From assembly GCA_900754255.1 (NCBI GenBank), contig CAAECI010000128.1, forward strand, positions 1 through 18,217: a DNA stretch of 18,217 bases. The letters run 5' to 3'. Positions 7,037 through 14,098 of the stretch are shown in pieces (the first letter of the stretch is position 1; each line of letters starts with the position of its first letter). Source of the DNA: an uncultured Succinivibrio sp. (GTDB lineage Bacteria; Pseudomonadota; Gammaproteobacteria; Enterobacterales; Succinivibrionaceae). The notes under the pieces are model-generated. The model was not told where the DNA came from. It saw only the letters and a program-made list of their open reading frames with translations, and did not search any database. The position numbers were made by a program, and so were the translations under genes.

Positions 7037-8161
7037 TTATGAAACGGATGAAAAAATTGATTCTTGTGATTGGGAAATTTTTAATTGATCCTGAATATTG
7101 ATCAGATTAGGATTGACATCGTTCGGAAACATTATGTCATCGTTAATATTGGTGATAAAAATTTGATTCTTACAACCAAGCATCTCGTGGATCAATAATT
7201 CACGTGAACACTGATCCAGTTCAGAATTAATATCATCCACCAGATAAATGCAATTTTTGTGTATTTGTTTGGCAAGAACATTTCCCTGAGCTAAACGCAT
7301 GGCACAAACCAAAAGCTTGCTTTGTCCTCTGGACAGGGTTTCACTGGCAGGATATTTGTTGGCTTTTATCTTCAATTCAGCCCGATGACAACCATAAAAA
7401 GTATACCCTAAATTTCTATCTTTTTCAAAGTTTAAGGCAAGCAAATCTTTCAATTCAACCCCATTCGGCCAACCTTTAGAAAGTTCAAAATGAAATTTAA
7501 AATTAGGAAGAAATTTATTTGTAATCATTTCCAATTCAGGAGCGAGTTCTGACAAATAAATATTCCTTAGTGAGTTTATTTTTTCTGACAAAGATGCTAA
7601 AGCATCGTCCCATACTGTTAAAACAGATTTTGAAAATGAATTTGATCTGTCCTTTAGGAGGACATTACGTTGGTTTATTATTTTTTTATATTTAATCCAA
7701 TATTCTTTAAAATCTGGTTCAGAGTAGTAGACCCCCCAGTCAAGAAAATTTCTCCGCCCCTCTGGAGATCCTGTAATAAGTTCGTTTCCGAGAGGGTGTA
7801 TTACCTGAATACATAGTTTATCTACGATATCAATAAGTTTGTTTGTATGTTTACCGTTAATACTTATTTGTGTAGGTGTGTTAACTCGTGATCTTGAACG
7901 CATTAGACCAACAGAATCAATAATATTTCCGTTGTCACGTTCAATCTGTGCGGAAATAGTGAGTTCCTGACTTTCATTATTTATGAGATGAGAAGTTTGC
8001 GAACCGCGAAAAGAGCGTCCCAATGCAAGAGAAGAAATAGCTTCCAGAACAGAGGTTTTTCCACATCCATTTGGACCGTATAAAACATTAACCATATCAG
8101 GCTCTATCATTAGACGCCTGATATTTCGAAAATTTTGAATTTTAATGCGTTTTAAGATCAT
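7037..8161 (-). CDS. recF: DNA replication and repair protein RecF
   Basis: RecF is an SMC-like ATPase that helps load RecA at single-strand gaps with RecO and RecR. The 374-aa product shows the Walker A motif GPNGCGKT (29-36) near the N terminus, the ABC-type signature LSRGQ (276-280), and the Walker B region CIYLVDD (304-310) followed by SELD. E. coli RecF is 357 aa; the difference is partly a longer, serine-rich C-terminal tail. Its start lies 24 bp after the dnaN stop, with only a weak AAGA ribosome-binding sequence, so coupling from dnaN is likely. Confidence 0.96.
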   Translation of the reverse strand: MILKRIKIQNFRNIRRLMIEPDMVNVLYGPNGCGKTSVLEAISSLALGRSFRGSQTSHLINNESQELTISAQIERDNGNIIDSVGLMRSRSRVNTPTQISINGKHTNKLIDIVDKLCIQVIHPLGNELITGSPEGRRNFLDWGVYYSEPDFKEYWIKYKKIINQRNVLLKDRSNSFSKSVLTVWDDALASLSEKINSLRNIYLSELAPELEMITNKFLPNFKFHFELSKGWPNGVELKDLLALNFEKDRNLGYTFYGCHRAELKIKANKYPASETLSRGQSKLLVCAMRLAQGNVLAKQIHKNCIYLVDDINSELDQCSRELLIHEMLGCKNQIFITNINDDIMFPNDVNPNLINIQDQLKISQSQESIFSSVS

Positions 8162-8185
8162 AAAAGTCGATCTTAATCTTTGGTA

Positions 8186-9322
8186 TTAGATAACGAGTTT
8201 AGATATTACATATTGAGCTCTAATATCATCATCTTTAGGTTCTTCGTTATTTACAGGGCAAATCATGGCGCTGTTTAAAGGATTGGGAAAACTGATTTTT
8301 GTCAGTTCTGTTTTTATATGGGACATGGTTTCGGTTACATACGAAGCATTGAGAGAAACTTCTACAAGCGGAGTTTCATAGCCAGAAAAAGGTTCTGTGT
8401 GGATAGCACTTTCTCTCTCTGAGTTACTGGCTCTAAGGCTGTACACGTTATTACCAAAAGTCATTGTCACACCGTTTATGCGTTTTGATGAGATTAAAGC
8501 CACACGAGAAACAAGAGATGAAAAACGTTTGGTGTTAACTTTAACTTCACTTTCCATATTTGTCGGAATTGCTGTGCGTACATTTGGATACGGACATACT
8601 AAAAGCTTTGATTTAAACTTATAGCCGTTACATATTAATGAAACAGTATTTTTCGTTACGGAAAGTTGTACAGGTTGTTCAGAATTTCCGTCAATAATGT
8701 TGGCAATTTGCGTTACACAGTTTCTTGTAAATAAAGTTCCCAATGGCTCGGATAATGGTTCTAGTAGTGTTGTTTGTAGCATTGCCATCCGATGACCGTC
8801 AGATGCGTAGACTGAAAGATTTGTTCCATCTCCTTCAAATCTGATACCTTTTAAATAATCTCTGAAATCGTTGTTAGAAAGACAGAATAACGACATATCT
8901 ATAAGAGTTTTAAGTTGTTTTTGTTTCAAGGATATGACGTTTCCAGAACCTACATCTTCAAAAGAGGGGAAGGTATCTGCAGAAGGGCTTCTTATTTCGT
9001 AAACAGTATTGTCAGTTTCTACTTTAATCATCTGAGTACTTTCGTCTAATGAGATGCTTGCAGTTGCATTTTTTTCAGATTTGCTGCAGACCTCAAAAAG
9101 TTTACCTGCATTTACAGTTGTAGATCCCTCAGATTCTGTATCGATTAGTGGAATTTGAGCTTCAAGCTCAATATTACCGTCAGTGGATCTTAATGTCAGT
9201 TGCTTACCAGAAACGATCATTAGAATATTTTGATTGGTATCTTCGGGTTTATTTGAAGAAGCTATTCTAGACATTTCTTTGAGTTGATTTGAGATCTCGG
9301 AAAATAATACAGTGAATTTCAT
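8186..9322 (-). CDS. dnaN: DNA polymerase III sliding clamp, beta subunit
   Basis: This is the processivity clamp of the replicative polymerase, a dimer ring around DNA. The 378-aa product (E. coli 366) starts MKFTVLFSEI and contains the three-fold repeated clamp domains, with DFRDYLKGIRFE and YASDGHRMA (about 152-180) in the second. The C terminus ends ISKLVI in place of the E. coli MPMRL, where clamp-binding peptides dock. The start is well set: GGAG lies about seven bases upstream of the ATG, inside the 16-bp gap after the dnaA stop. Confidence 0.96.
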   Translation of the reverse strand: MKFTVLFSEISNQLKEMSRIASSNKPEDTNQNILMIVSGKQLTLRSTDGNIELEAQIPLIDTESEGSTTVNAGKLFEVCSKSEKNATASISLDESTQMIKVETDNTVYEIRSPSADTFPSFEDVGSGNVISLKQKQLKTLIDMSLFCLSNNDFRDYLKGIRFEGDGTNLSVYASDGHRMAMLQTTLLEPLSEPLGTLFTRNCVTQIANIIDGNSEQPVQLSVTKNTVSLICNGYKFKSKLLVCPYPNVRTAIPTNMESEVKVNTKRFSSLVSRVALISSKRINGVTMTFGNNVYSLRASNSERESAIHTEPFSGYETPLVEVSLNASYVTETMSHIKTELTKISFPNPLNSAMICPVNNEEPKDDDIRAQYVISKLVI

Positions 9323-9338
9323 TTCGGACTCCAGCGAG

Positions 9339-10853
9339 TTAATTTCGCTTTAAAGACAGGGTTAATTTTTGGTAAATTGCACTTAGTTCAGTGTTATCTT
9401 TAACTCGTTTTCTTGTACGCTTAATAGCTTCATGCACGGATGAATGGTCTTTGTGAAAAGACCTTCCTATATCGTTTAATGATAAGCTGGGGATTAAATC
9501 CGAGGCAAGGGTCATGGCTATTGAACGAGCCTGTGAAATAGCGCGTTTACGAGAACGCCCTTCCATATCTTCAATAGTTACAACAAACTCACTGGCGACG
9601 TTTTCTTTAATATTATCAATTGTAATGATTTGGTTCGAAGTATTTATTAAGCTCTGTAGAGCTGAAACAGCATCTTCATAAGTAAGCTCCCGTTGTGTCA
9701 TCTTCACAGCACTTAGAGTTTTAATAGCCCCCTCGATTTCCCTAACATTTGAACGTATATGGGTTGCAATATATTCAATAATATTACAGGCGAGATCAAC
9801 ATGAAATTCTCTGCACTTACTGATGGTAATTGCTGCACGTGTTTCAGAATTAGGCGGAAAAATTTCGCGGCAGACTCCGGAACCGAATCTCGATGTCTCC
9901 CGCTCATTAAATCCTTTTAGCTTACCAGGGGGGACATCGGAAGCTAAAATAAGCTGATGATTAGGTTTCTCCAGAAAATCAGAGATAATCTCAAAAAAAG
10001 TCGAACGTGAACCAGGCGCTTTTATAAAATTTTGAATATCATCAACAATGAATACGTCTTGGCTGGTAAAAAAATCCCGAAAATAAACTTGCTGATAGTT
10101 GTAACCTGCTTTACTTTTCTCATTACGTTTTGGTGTCATTGAATCTACGTAATTTTTTATAAAGTCCTCAGATCGCATATAGACAACACTTTTTTCTGGG
10201 TGCGTTTTACGTATTTCGTTAGCTACAGCAAATAGCAGGTGTGTTTTTCCAAGACCAGAGCCGCCGTAAATGTAAAAAGGATTTGTTCTATTCGAACCAG
10301 GTTCGGCCGCAATCTGTTTTGCTATTTTGCAAATCAGCTCATTTTCAGGATCGGTAACATAATTATCAAATGTTTTATCGTGGTTTACTCGGTCCTCCTG
10401 CATGAATTTAGGTAATTGCTGTTGCTCCTTTATTGTGGATGATTGAGCTATAACGTTGTGCGGCATTTGAGCAATAGGACCAGATTGCATGTAAGGATCC
10501 ATATATTGGTATGAATTCTGTTGATACATATTTCCATGGTACTGTTGAGATGCCGGTGGTGATTGTATCTGAGATGTTTGACCGAATTGGTGCTGAACAG
10601 TCTCGGCAGATTGTATGCTAACACCAAGGTTCTGCATGCCCGTTATATGTTTAACTTCCTTAAAAAAAGCTGATAGATATTCAGGTATCAGCCTAGAAAC
10701 AAATGGAGATTTACATTGGAAAGTCAATATGTTATCAGCAATAAATATTGATACCTGTGAGCCTATAAGTAATAATAGGTTTTTTTCTTTATCATCAGAA
10801 AATTGTTTGACAACATTCTGGACAACCTGGTCCCAAATTTGTATGAAGTTCAT
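9339..10853 (-). CDS. dnaA: Chromosomal replication initiator protein DnaA (divergent)
   Basis: DnaA is the AAA+ initiator that binds and opens the replication origin. The 504-aa product (E. coli 467) has domain I with Trp7 matching the oligomerisation tryptophan, and a long Gln/Tyr/Met-rich domain II linker (about 83-150). Domain III has Walker A GGSGLGKTH (197-205), Walker B VFIVDDIQ (267-274) and the SRFG arginine-finger motif (321-324), and domain IV (about 408-504) is the DNA-binding helix-turn-helix. Two oddities stand out. About 11 extra, mostly polar residues lie between the 231 region and Walker B, where E. coli contacts single-stranded origin DNA. The basic loop reads FHKDHSSV (466-473), one residue shorter than the usual FGGRDHTTV and with Lys for Arg. 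No Shine-Dalgarno sequence precedes the ATG; an in-frame stop lies a few codons upstream, so the start is secure. Confidence 0.96.
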   Translation of the reverse strand: MNFIQIWDQVVQNVVKQFSDDKEKNLLLLIGSQVSIFIADNILTFQCKSPFVSRLIPEYLSAFFKEVKHITGMQNLGVSIQSAETVQHQFGQTSQIQSPPASQQYHGNMYQQNSYQYMDPYMQSGPIAQMPHNVIAQSSTIKEQQQLPKFMQEDRVNHDKTFDNYVTDPENELICKIAKQIAAEPGSNRTNPFYIYGGSGLGKTHLLFAVANEIRKTHPEKSVVYMRSEDFIKNYVDSMTPKRNEKSKAGYNYQQVYFRDFFTSQDVFIVDDIQNFIKAPGSRSTFFEIISDFLEKPNHQLILASDVPPGKLKGFNERETSRFGSGVCREIFPPNSETRAAITISKCREFHVDLACNIIEYIATHIRSNVREIEGAIKTLSAVKMTQRELTYEDAVSALQSLINTSNQIITIDNIKENVASEFVVTIEDMEGRSRKRAISQARSIAMTLASDLIPSLSLNDIGRSFHKDHSSVHEAIKRTRKRVKDNTELSAIYQKLTLSLKRN

Positions 10854-10927
10854 AAGGATTTTGACCGATAAGACTTAGTCAGAAAAGCGGAGAGCTTTAT
10901 CTATTATTTTGTTGGTATGGATTATTC

Positions 10928-10936
10928 TGAGGATAA
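10928..10936 (-). promoter_or_regulatory. Near-consensus DnaA box upstream of dnaA
   Basis: The minus strand reads TTATCCTCA, 8 of 9 to TTATCCACA, 75-83 bp upstream of the dnaA ATG, where an autoregulatory box would be expected. Several one-mismatch matches are expected by chance in a window this size, so position is the main support. Confidence 0.3.
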
Positions 10937-11000
10937 TTTTAGCATATCCGTAGAGCTTGCTTTTGAGTAGCAGTATTTCATTTTGTGTCGGAAGATGAGG

Positions 11001-11041
11001 GATAGAAAAAGAAAAACCGTCGTTACCATTGGCTACGACGG
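11001..11041 (-). terminator. Intrinsic terminator of ompA
   Basis: On the minus strand CCGTCGT (11041-11035) pairs with ACGACGG (11023-11017) across an 11-nt loop and runs straight into TTTTTCTTTTTC. It begins 33 bp past the ompA stop. It also insulates the downstream dnaA transcription unit from strong ompA transcription. Confidence 0.88.
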
Positions 11042-11073
11042 CTTTATCCGAATTATAAAGTTAATTCAATTAA

Positions 11074-12111
11074 TTAGATTTGTTTTTCGTAGGTTTTATC
11101 ACCTGATACAACAACTTCGACACGGCGATCGGGGGCTAAGCAGTCTATAACAGCATTTCTCCCCTTAACAGCATCGCATTTGTTTCCTGTTACAGGATTG
11201 GATTTACCACGACCTTCAACAGCCTTAATCTGATTGTTAGTTAAGCCATTGGCTTTAAGTTCGTTAGCAACAGCATTTGCTCTTTTTTCAGACAAGTTCT
11301 TGTTATATGCATCAGAACCTATACGATCTGTATAACCGTAAACTTCGAATTCAGTGTTGGATAATTCTTTAGAAGAATTAACTACATCAGATATTACTTT
11401 CTTTCCGTTTGCGGACAGAGTCGAGCCATCAAATGGGAACAAAGTACCAGCAGATAAGTTATGATTTTCAGTTATACGTTCAGTTTTTTTTGTAACAGGG
11501 GCTACGACAGGGGCAACCACTGGAGCCGGGCCTCCGATTGTATACTGGAAACCAACATACAAGAAGCCCATACCGCCGTCGACCTTTGATTCTGGTTTGT
11601 AATCTGAATCAAACGAATTAAAGTAATAATCATAGCCGGCGCGTGCTGCGAAATTTCTTGTAAATGCGTACTGAATGCCAATTCCTAACAGAGGGTCCCA
11701 TGCATCTGCCCCATGATTGGAGTTGCTAAGATGATCGGTGTGATATGCGATACCGATACGAGCAAAAATATCAGATCCATTTTCATCTAAAGGATAAGCA
11801 AAACGAGCAGCAACCTCAGGACCATAAATCTTAAGTTTGTGGCTACCGTTACCATCATTGATCTTAAAATTTGAGAAACCGTTGTAAGCAGCCTCAATTC
11901 CGAACCAATCGGTAAAGTTATAGCCTACATATGCACCGTAACCGAAAGCGTTCTTATCGCTAACTTTAACATCATCCTTTGAATCGATATAAGAGTGAGC
12001 CCAACCGCCCTTAACACCGAAGGTCCAAGAATCTTCAAGAGCAGCATTAGCGGAGAATGAAGCTACAGACAAAGCAGTAGCTACAGCAAAAGCTAAGACT
12101 TTAGTTTTCAT
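11074..12111 (-). CDS. ompA: OmpA-family outer membrane porin and peptidoglycan anchor
   Basis: This is an outer-membrane structural protein that ties the outer membrane to peptidoglycan. The 345-aa precursor has a clear signal peptide (residues 1-23, cleavage after ANA), an eight-strand beta-barrel domain to about 193 whose last strand reads LYVGFQYTIG, a Pro/Ala/Val hinge (195-206), and a C-terminal OmpA domain (about 215-335). In that domain Asp262 (GYTDRIG) and Arg277 fit the diaminopimelate-binding pair, and Cys312 and Cys324 match the disulfide of E. coli OmpA, followed by the diagnostic LAPDRRVEV. It has its own terminator, a promoter with an extended -10, and a structured leader in which the ribosome-binding site can be paired. 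Confidence 0.96.
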   Translation of the reverse strand: MKTKVLAFAVATALSVASFSANAALEDSWTFGVKGGWAHSYIDSKDDVKVSDKNAFGYGAYVGYNFTDWFGIEAAYNGFSNFKINDGNGSHKLKIYGPEVAARFAYPLDENGSDIFARIGIAYHTDHLSNSNHGADAWDPLLGIGIQYAFTRNFAARAGYDYYFNSFDSDYKPESKVDGGMGFLYVGFQYTIGGPAPVVAPVVAPVTKKTERITENHNLSAGTLFPFDGSTLSANGKKVISDVVNSSKELSNTEFEVYGYTDRIGSDAYNKNLSEKRANAVANELKANGLTNNQIKAVEGRGKSNPVTGNKCDAVKGRNAVIDCLAPDRRVEVVVSGDKTYEKQI

Positions 12112-12112
12112 G

Positions 12113-12165
12113 ATTTATTCCAATATAAAATCCCAATTTAACCGGATGCATTTGGCGGAATAAAT
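12113..12165 (-). promoter_or_regulatory. ompA leader stem enclosing the ribosome-binding site
   Basis: In the ompA transcript ATTTATTCC (12165-12157) is an exact complement of GGAATAAAT (12121-12113), which holds the only Shine-Dalgarno-like sequence (GGAA) and ends one base before the ATG. The 35-nt loop can form a small inner CCAA/TTGG stem. This stem would hide the ribosome-binding site. Confidence 0.45.
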
Positions 12166-12218
12166 TTTGTCTATATCACTCAATTAAACAAAAATATCGG
12201 CCCATCATCACACATTGT

Positions 12219-12227
12219 ATTATAGCA
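12219..12227 (-). promoter_or_regulatory. ompA promoter, extended -10
   Basis: The minus strand reads TGCTATAAT, a perfect extended -10, with another TATAAT four bases upstream. No good -35 is seen, as expected for extended -10 promoters. The predicted start near 12212 gives a leader of about 100 nt, in line with the long ompA leaders of other gammaproteobacteria. Confidence 0.5.
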
Positions 12228-12337
12228 TTATATCTAAATGGCGTGGTAACCTTATCCATTGCATGGTGTACATATACCTGTTAACCAAGGCACCAATTTG
12301 ATGAGATTATTTTTTTTTGAGATATAGATATATAGGA

Positions 12338-12413
12338 TGGTGCTGGCAGTAGGTTTTGAACCCACGACCCCCTGTTTACAAAACAGGCGCTCTACCAACT
12401 GAGCTATGCCAGC
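12338..12413 (-). tRNA. tRNA-Thr (anticodon UGU)
   Basis: The minus strand folds as a complete cloverleaf of 76 nt. The acceptor stem is GCTGGCA/TGCCAGC, the D stem GCTC/GAGC, and the anticodon stem CCTGT/ACAGG with loop TTTGTAA, giving anticodon TGT. The T stem GTGGG/CCTAC has one G-U pair and the loop starts TTC. The discriminator is A and CCA is encoded. It decodes ACA and, with wobble modification, other Thr codons. Confidence 0.96.
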
Positions 12414-12425
12414 GAAACGAGATAT

Positions 12426-12431
12426 ATTATA
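12426..12431 (-). promoter_or_regulatory. Candidate -10 of the tRNA-Thr gene
   Basis: The minus strand has a perfect TATAAT ending 13 bp before the mature 5' end of the tRNA, so transcription would start only a few bases upstream of it. A weak TTTAAA lies 16 bp further upstream as a possible -35 within a very A/T-rich run. Confidence 0.4.
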
Positions 12432-12549
12432 AAGAATTTTTTTATTTTTTAAAGTGTAGCAAAAAAGAAAGATTATTTTGATGAGATGGACTATCGGAGC
12501 ATTTGCCGATGTTATCGTGTGTTCTTTACTAATGCATTTGTTTGAATTT

Positions 12550-12771
12550 ATGAAAGAAATAAAGTTGGACTGTACTGGTATGGCGTGTCCTGAGCCTTTG
12601 ATTATGTTAAAAAAAGCCATACGAGACAGTTCGAAGGGAGATATTATAAAAGTTCTATCTGATGATCCTGTGTCTCTAAGGGATTTTCCTGCATATTGTA
12701 AGTTTATGAGACATGAAATGCTTGTTATGCCTAATAGCGAGCATCAAAATCTTTTTATTATAAAAAACTAA
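12550..12771 (+). CDS. tusA: Sulfur carrier protein TusA
   Basis: TusA accepts sulfur from the IscS cysteine desulfurase as a persulfide and passes it to TusBCD for 2-thiolation of tRNA wobble uridines. The 73-aa product shows the family hallmark CPEP with the active cysteine at residue 13, then SDDP (36-39), and RDFPAYCKFMRHE, which matches the TusA form of the SirA/TusA family. The frame is open back to a TTG at 12478 and ATG codons at 12481 and 12532. I choose 12550 because MKEIKLDC aligns with the family start and the length is then normal, though no start has a good Shine-Dalgarno sequence. It diverges from the tRNA-Thr gene. In function it complements MnmE, which modifies the same uridine at carbon 5. 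Confidence 0.87.
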   Translation: MKEIKLDCTGMACPEPLIMLKKAIRDSSKGDIIKVLSDDPVSLRDFPAYCKFMRHEMLVMPNSEHQNLFIIKN

Positions 12772-12784
12772 TTTTGCAAAGAAA

Positions 12785-12828
12785 GCCGATCCAATCTTGT
12801 TTATTGATGATCTATCAATCTGATCGGC
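12785..12828. terminator. Possible terminator hairpin after tusA
   Basis: GCCGATC (12785-12791) is an exact reverse complement of GATCGGC (12822-12828), and an inner ATTGAT/ATCAAT hairpin (12803-12819) can fold in the loop. It starts 14 bp after the tusA stop. On the plus strand there is no T-run after the stem, only GTAAAATC; on the minus strand TTTCTTT follows. The stem contains three GATC sites in 38 bp, so a role other than termination is possible. Confidence 0.35.
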
Positions 12829-13103
12829 GTAAAATCAATCAGTGCTGAGTAGTATTAACACAACGTCTCTCCTCGCTCGTGATAAAACGCTTTAACTTAC
12901 TATTCAAATGTTACAATTGCATTTGCTTTCGGTGTCTAGCGTGGGCAGAGGGCTGTAAGGGCAAATGAAACAGTTCTTTGTGGAGAATTTTATTTGCCTT
13001 ATCTCTAGCTTATGGAGAAATCTTCGTTTTGTATTTGAACAATTAATAGTACAAACACAATGTTATTTGCTATTTTGGCCGTGTTTTTACGAAAATCTGA
13101 TTT

Positions 13104-13119
13104 ATAGTCGAAAGACTAT
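13104..13119 (+). promoter_or_regulatory. GNRA-loop hairpin upstream of glyQ
   Basis: ATAGTC and GACTAT form a 6-bp stem closed by a GAAA tetraloop, 55 bp before the glyQ start. The placement fits a leader RNA structure, but no promoter is clear upstream and no U-run follows, so it is not an attenuator in itself. Confidence 0.35.
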
Positions 13120-13174
13120 GAATTTAAAATATGTATAACAACAAATAGATAAATATAATATTTAGGTTTCTAAA

Positions 13175-14086
13175 ATGCCCAACAAGTATGATCTTCAAAC
13201 CTTTCAAGGCTTGATCCTGACTCTTCAGGATTATTGGATGAGACAAGGCTGCATGATCGCAGAACCTTTCGATATGGAAGTTGGAGCCGGAACTTCTCAC
13301 CCTATGACTTTTCTCAGATCTTTAGGGCCAGAGCCGATTTGCTGTGCATACGTCCAGCCTTCTCGTCGTCCGACAGATGGTCGTTATGGAGAAAATCCTA
13401 ATCGTTTACAGCATTATTATCAATTTCAGGTTATCCTGAAACCTTCTCCTGACAATATACAGGATTTATATTTGGGATCACTTAAGGAATTAGGATTTGA
13501 TCCAACAGTTAATGACATACGATTTGTAGAAGACAACTGGGAAAACCCCACTTTGGGAGCTTGGGGATTGGGCTGGGAAATCTGGCTTAATGGGATGGAA
13601 ATATCGCAATTTACTTATTTCCAGCAAGTTGGGGGGCTAGAATGTTTCCCTGTAACAGGTGAGCTTACTTATGGTCTTGAGCGTCTGGCTATGTATATTC
13701 AGAACAAAAAGACAGTTTACGATCTTATATGGGCCCATACTGCAAATGGAGACGTAACTTACGGCGATATATTCCATCAAAATGAGGTTGAACAATCTAC
13801 CTATAATTTCGAATATGCGGATACAGAGTTTCTTTTTGATATGTTCGATCATATGGAGAAAGAAGCTAAGTCTTTGCTCGAAATGGAAAAAGCTCTGCCT
13901 CTACCTGCCTATGAGCGCATTTTGAAAGCAGCTCATTGTTTTAATTTGCTTGATGCCAGACATGCTATATCAGTAACGGAAAGACAACGTTTCATTTTAA
14001 GAATTCGTTCGCTATCTAAGCAAGTAGCAGAGAAATATTATAAATCTCGCGAATTACTGGGATTTCCGATGTGCAAAAAGAACTAA
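13175..14086 (+). CDS. glyQ: Glycyl-tRNA synthetase alpha subunit
   Basis: GlyQ is the catalytic subunit of the bacterial heterotetrameric glycyl-tRNA synthetase, a class II enzyme that makes glycyl-adenylate and charges tRNA-Gly. The 303-aa length equals that of E. coli, with near-identical blocks such as TFQGLILTLQDYW (9-21), VGAGTSHPMTFLR (36-48), PSRRPTDGRYGENPNRLQHY (62-81) and FVEDNWENPTLGAWGLGWE (116-134). The ATG has AGG about eight bases upstream. It is followed after 12 bp by glyS, with which it forms an operon. Confidence 0.98.
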   Translation: MPNKYDLQTFQGLILTLQDYWMRQGCMIAEPFDMEVGAGTSHPMTFLRSLGPEPICCAYVQPSRRPTDGRYGENPNRLQHYYQFQVILKPSPDNIQDLYLGSLKELGFDPTVNDIRFVEDNWENPTLGAWGLGWEIWLNGMEISQFTYFQQVGGLECFPVTGELTYGLERLAMYIQNKKTVYDLIWAHTANGDVTYGDIFHQNEVEQSTYNFEYADTEFLFDMFDHMEKEAKSLLEMEKALPLPAYERILKAAHCFNLLDARHAISVTERQRFILRIRSLSKQVAEKYYKSRELLGFPMCKKN

Positions 14087-14098
14087 TCAGAGAAAAAA

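Larger units (their letters stand above)
12772..13174. other. 403-bp intergenic region between tusA and glyQ, possible origin region
   Basis: There is no ORF of note. It holds the GATC-rich hairpin (12785-12828), four copies of ATTTGC or GCAAAT (12921, 12961, 12992, 13065), a 7-bp stem GGCAAAT/ATTTGCC (12960-12998) enclosing the one-mismatch DnaA box TGTGGAGAA (12979-12987), a GAAA-loop hairpin (13104-13119), and a very AT-rich tail (13120-13164). By hand count G is below C in 12781-12900 (about 20 to 27) and above C in 12901-13140 (about 47 to 31). This, with the change of gene direction nearby, is compatible with a replication origin but does not prove it. Confidence 0.3.

Noticed and set aside
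12478..12549. A longer TusA with a hydrophobic N-terminal extension from TTG 12478 or ATG 12481, which would make a membrane-anchored form.
   Set aside because: TusA proteins are about 75-80 aa and begin near the chosen ATG; the extension has no good ribosome-binding site and is more simply upstream leader in an open frame.
12252..12620. Minus-strand 122-aa ORF across the tRNA-Thr gene.
   Set aside because: It reads through the tRNA gene and antisense to tusA; no family resemblance or ribosome-binding site.
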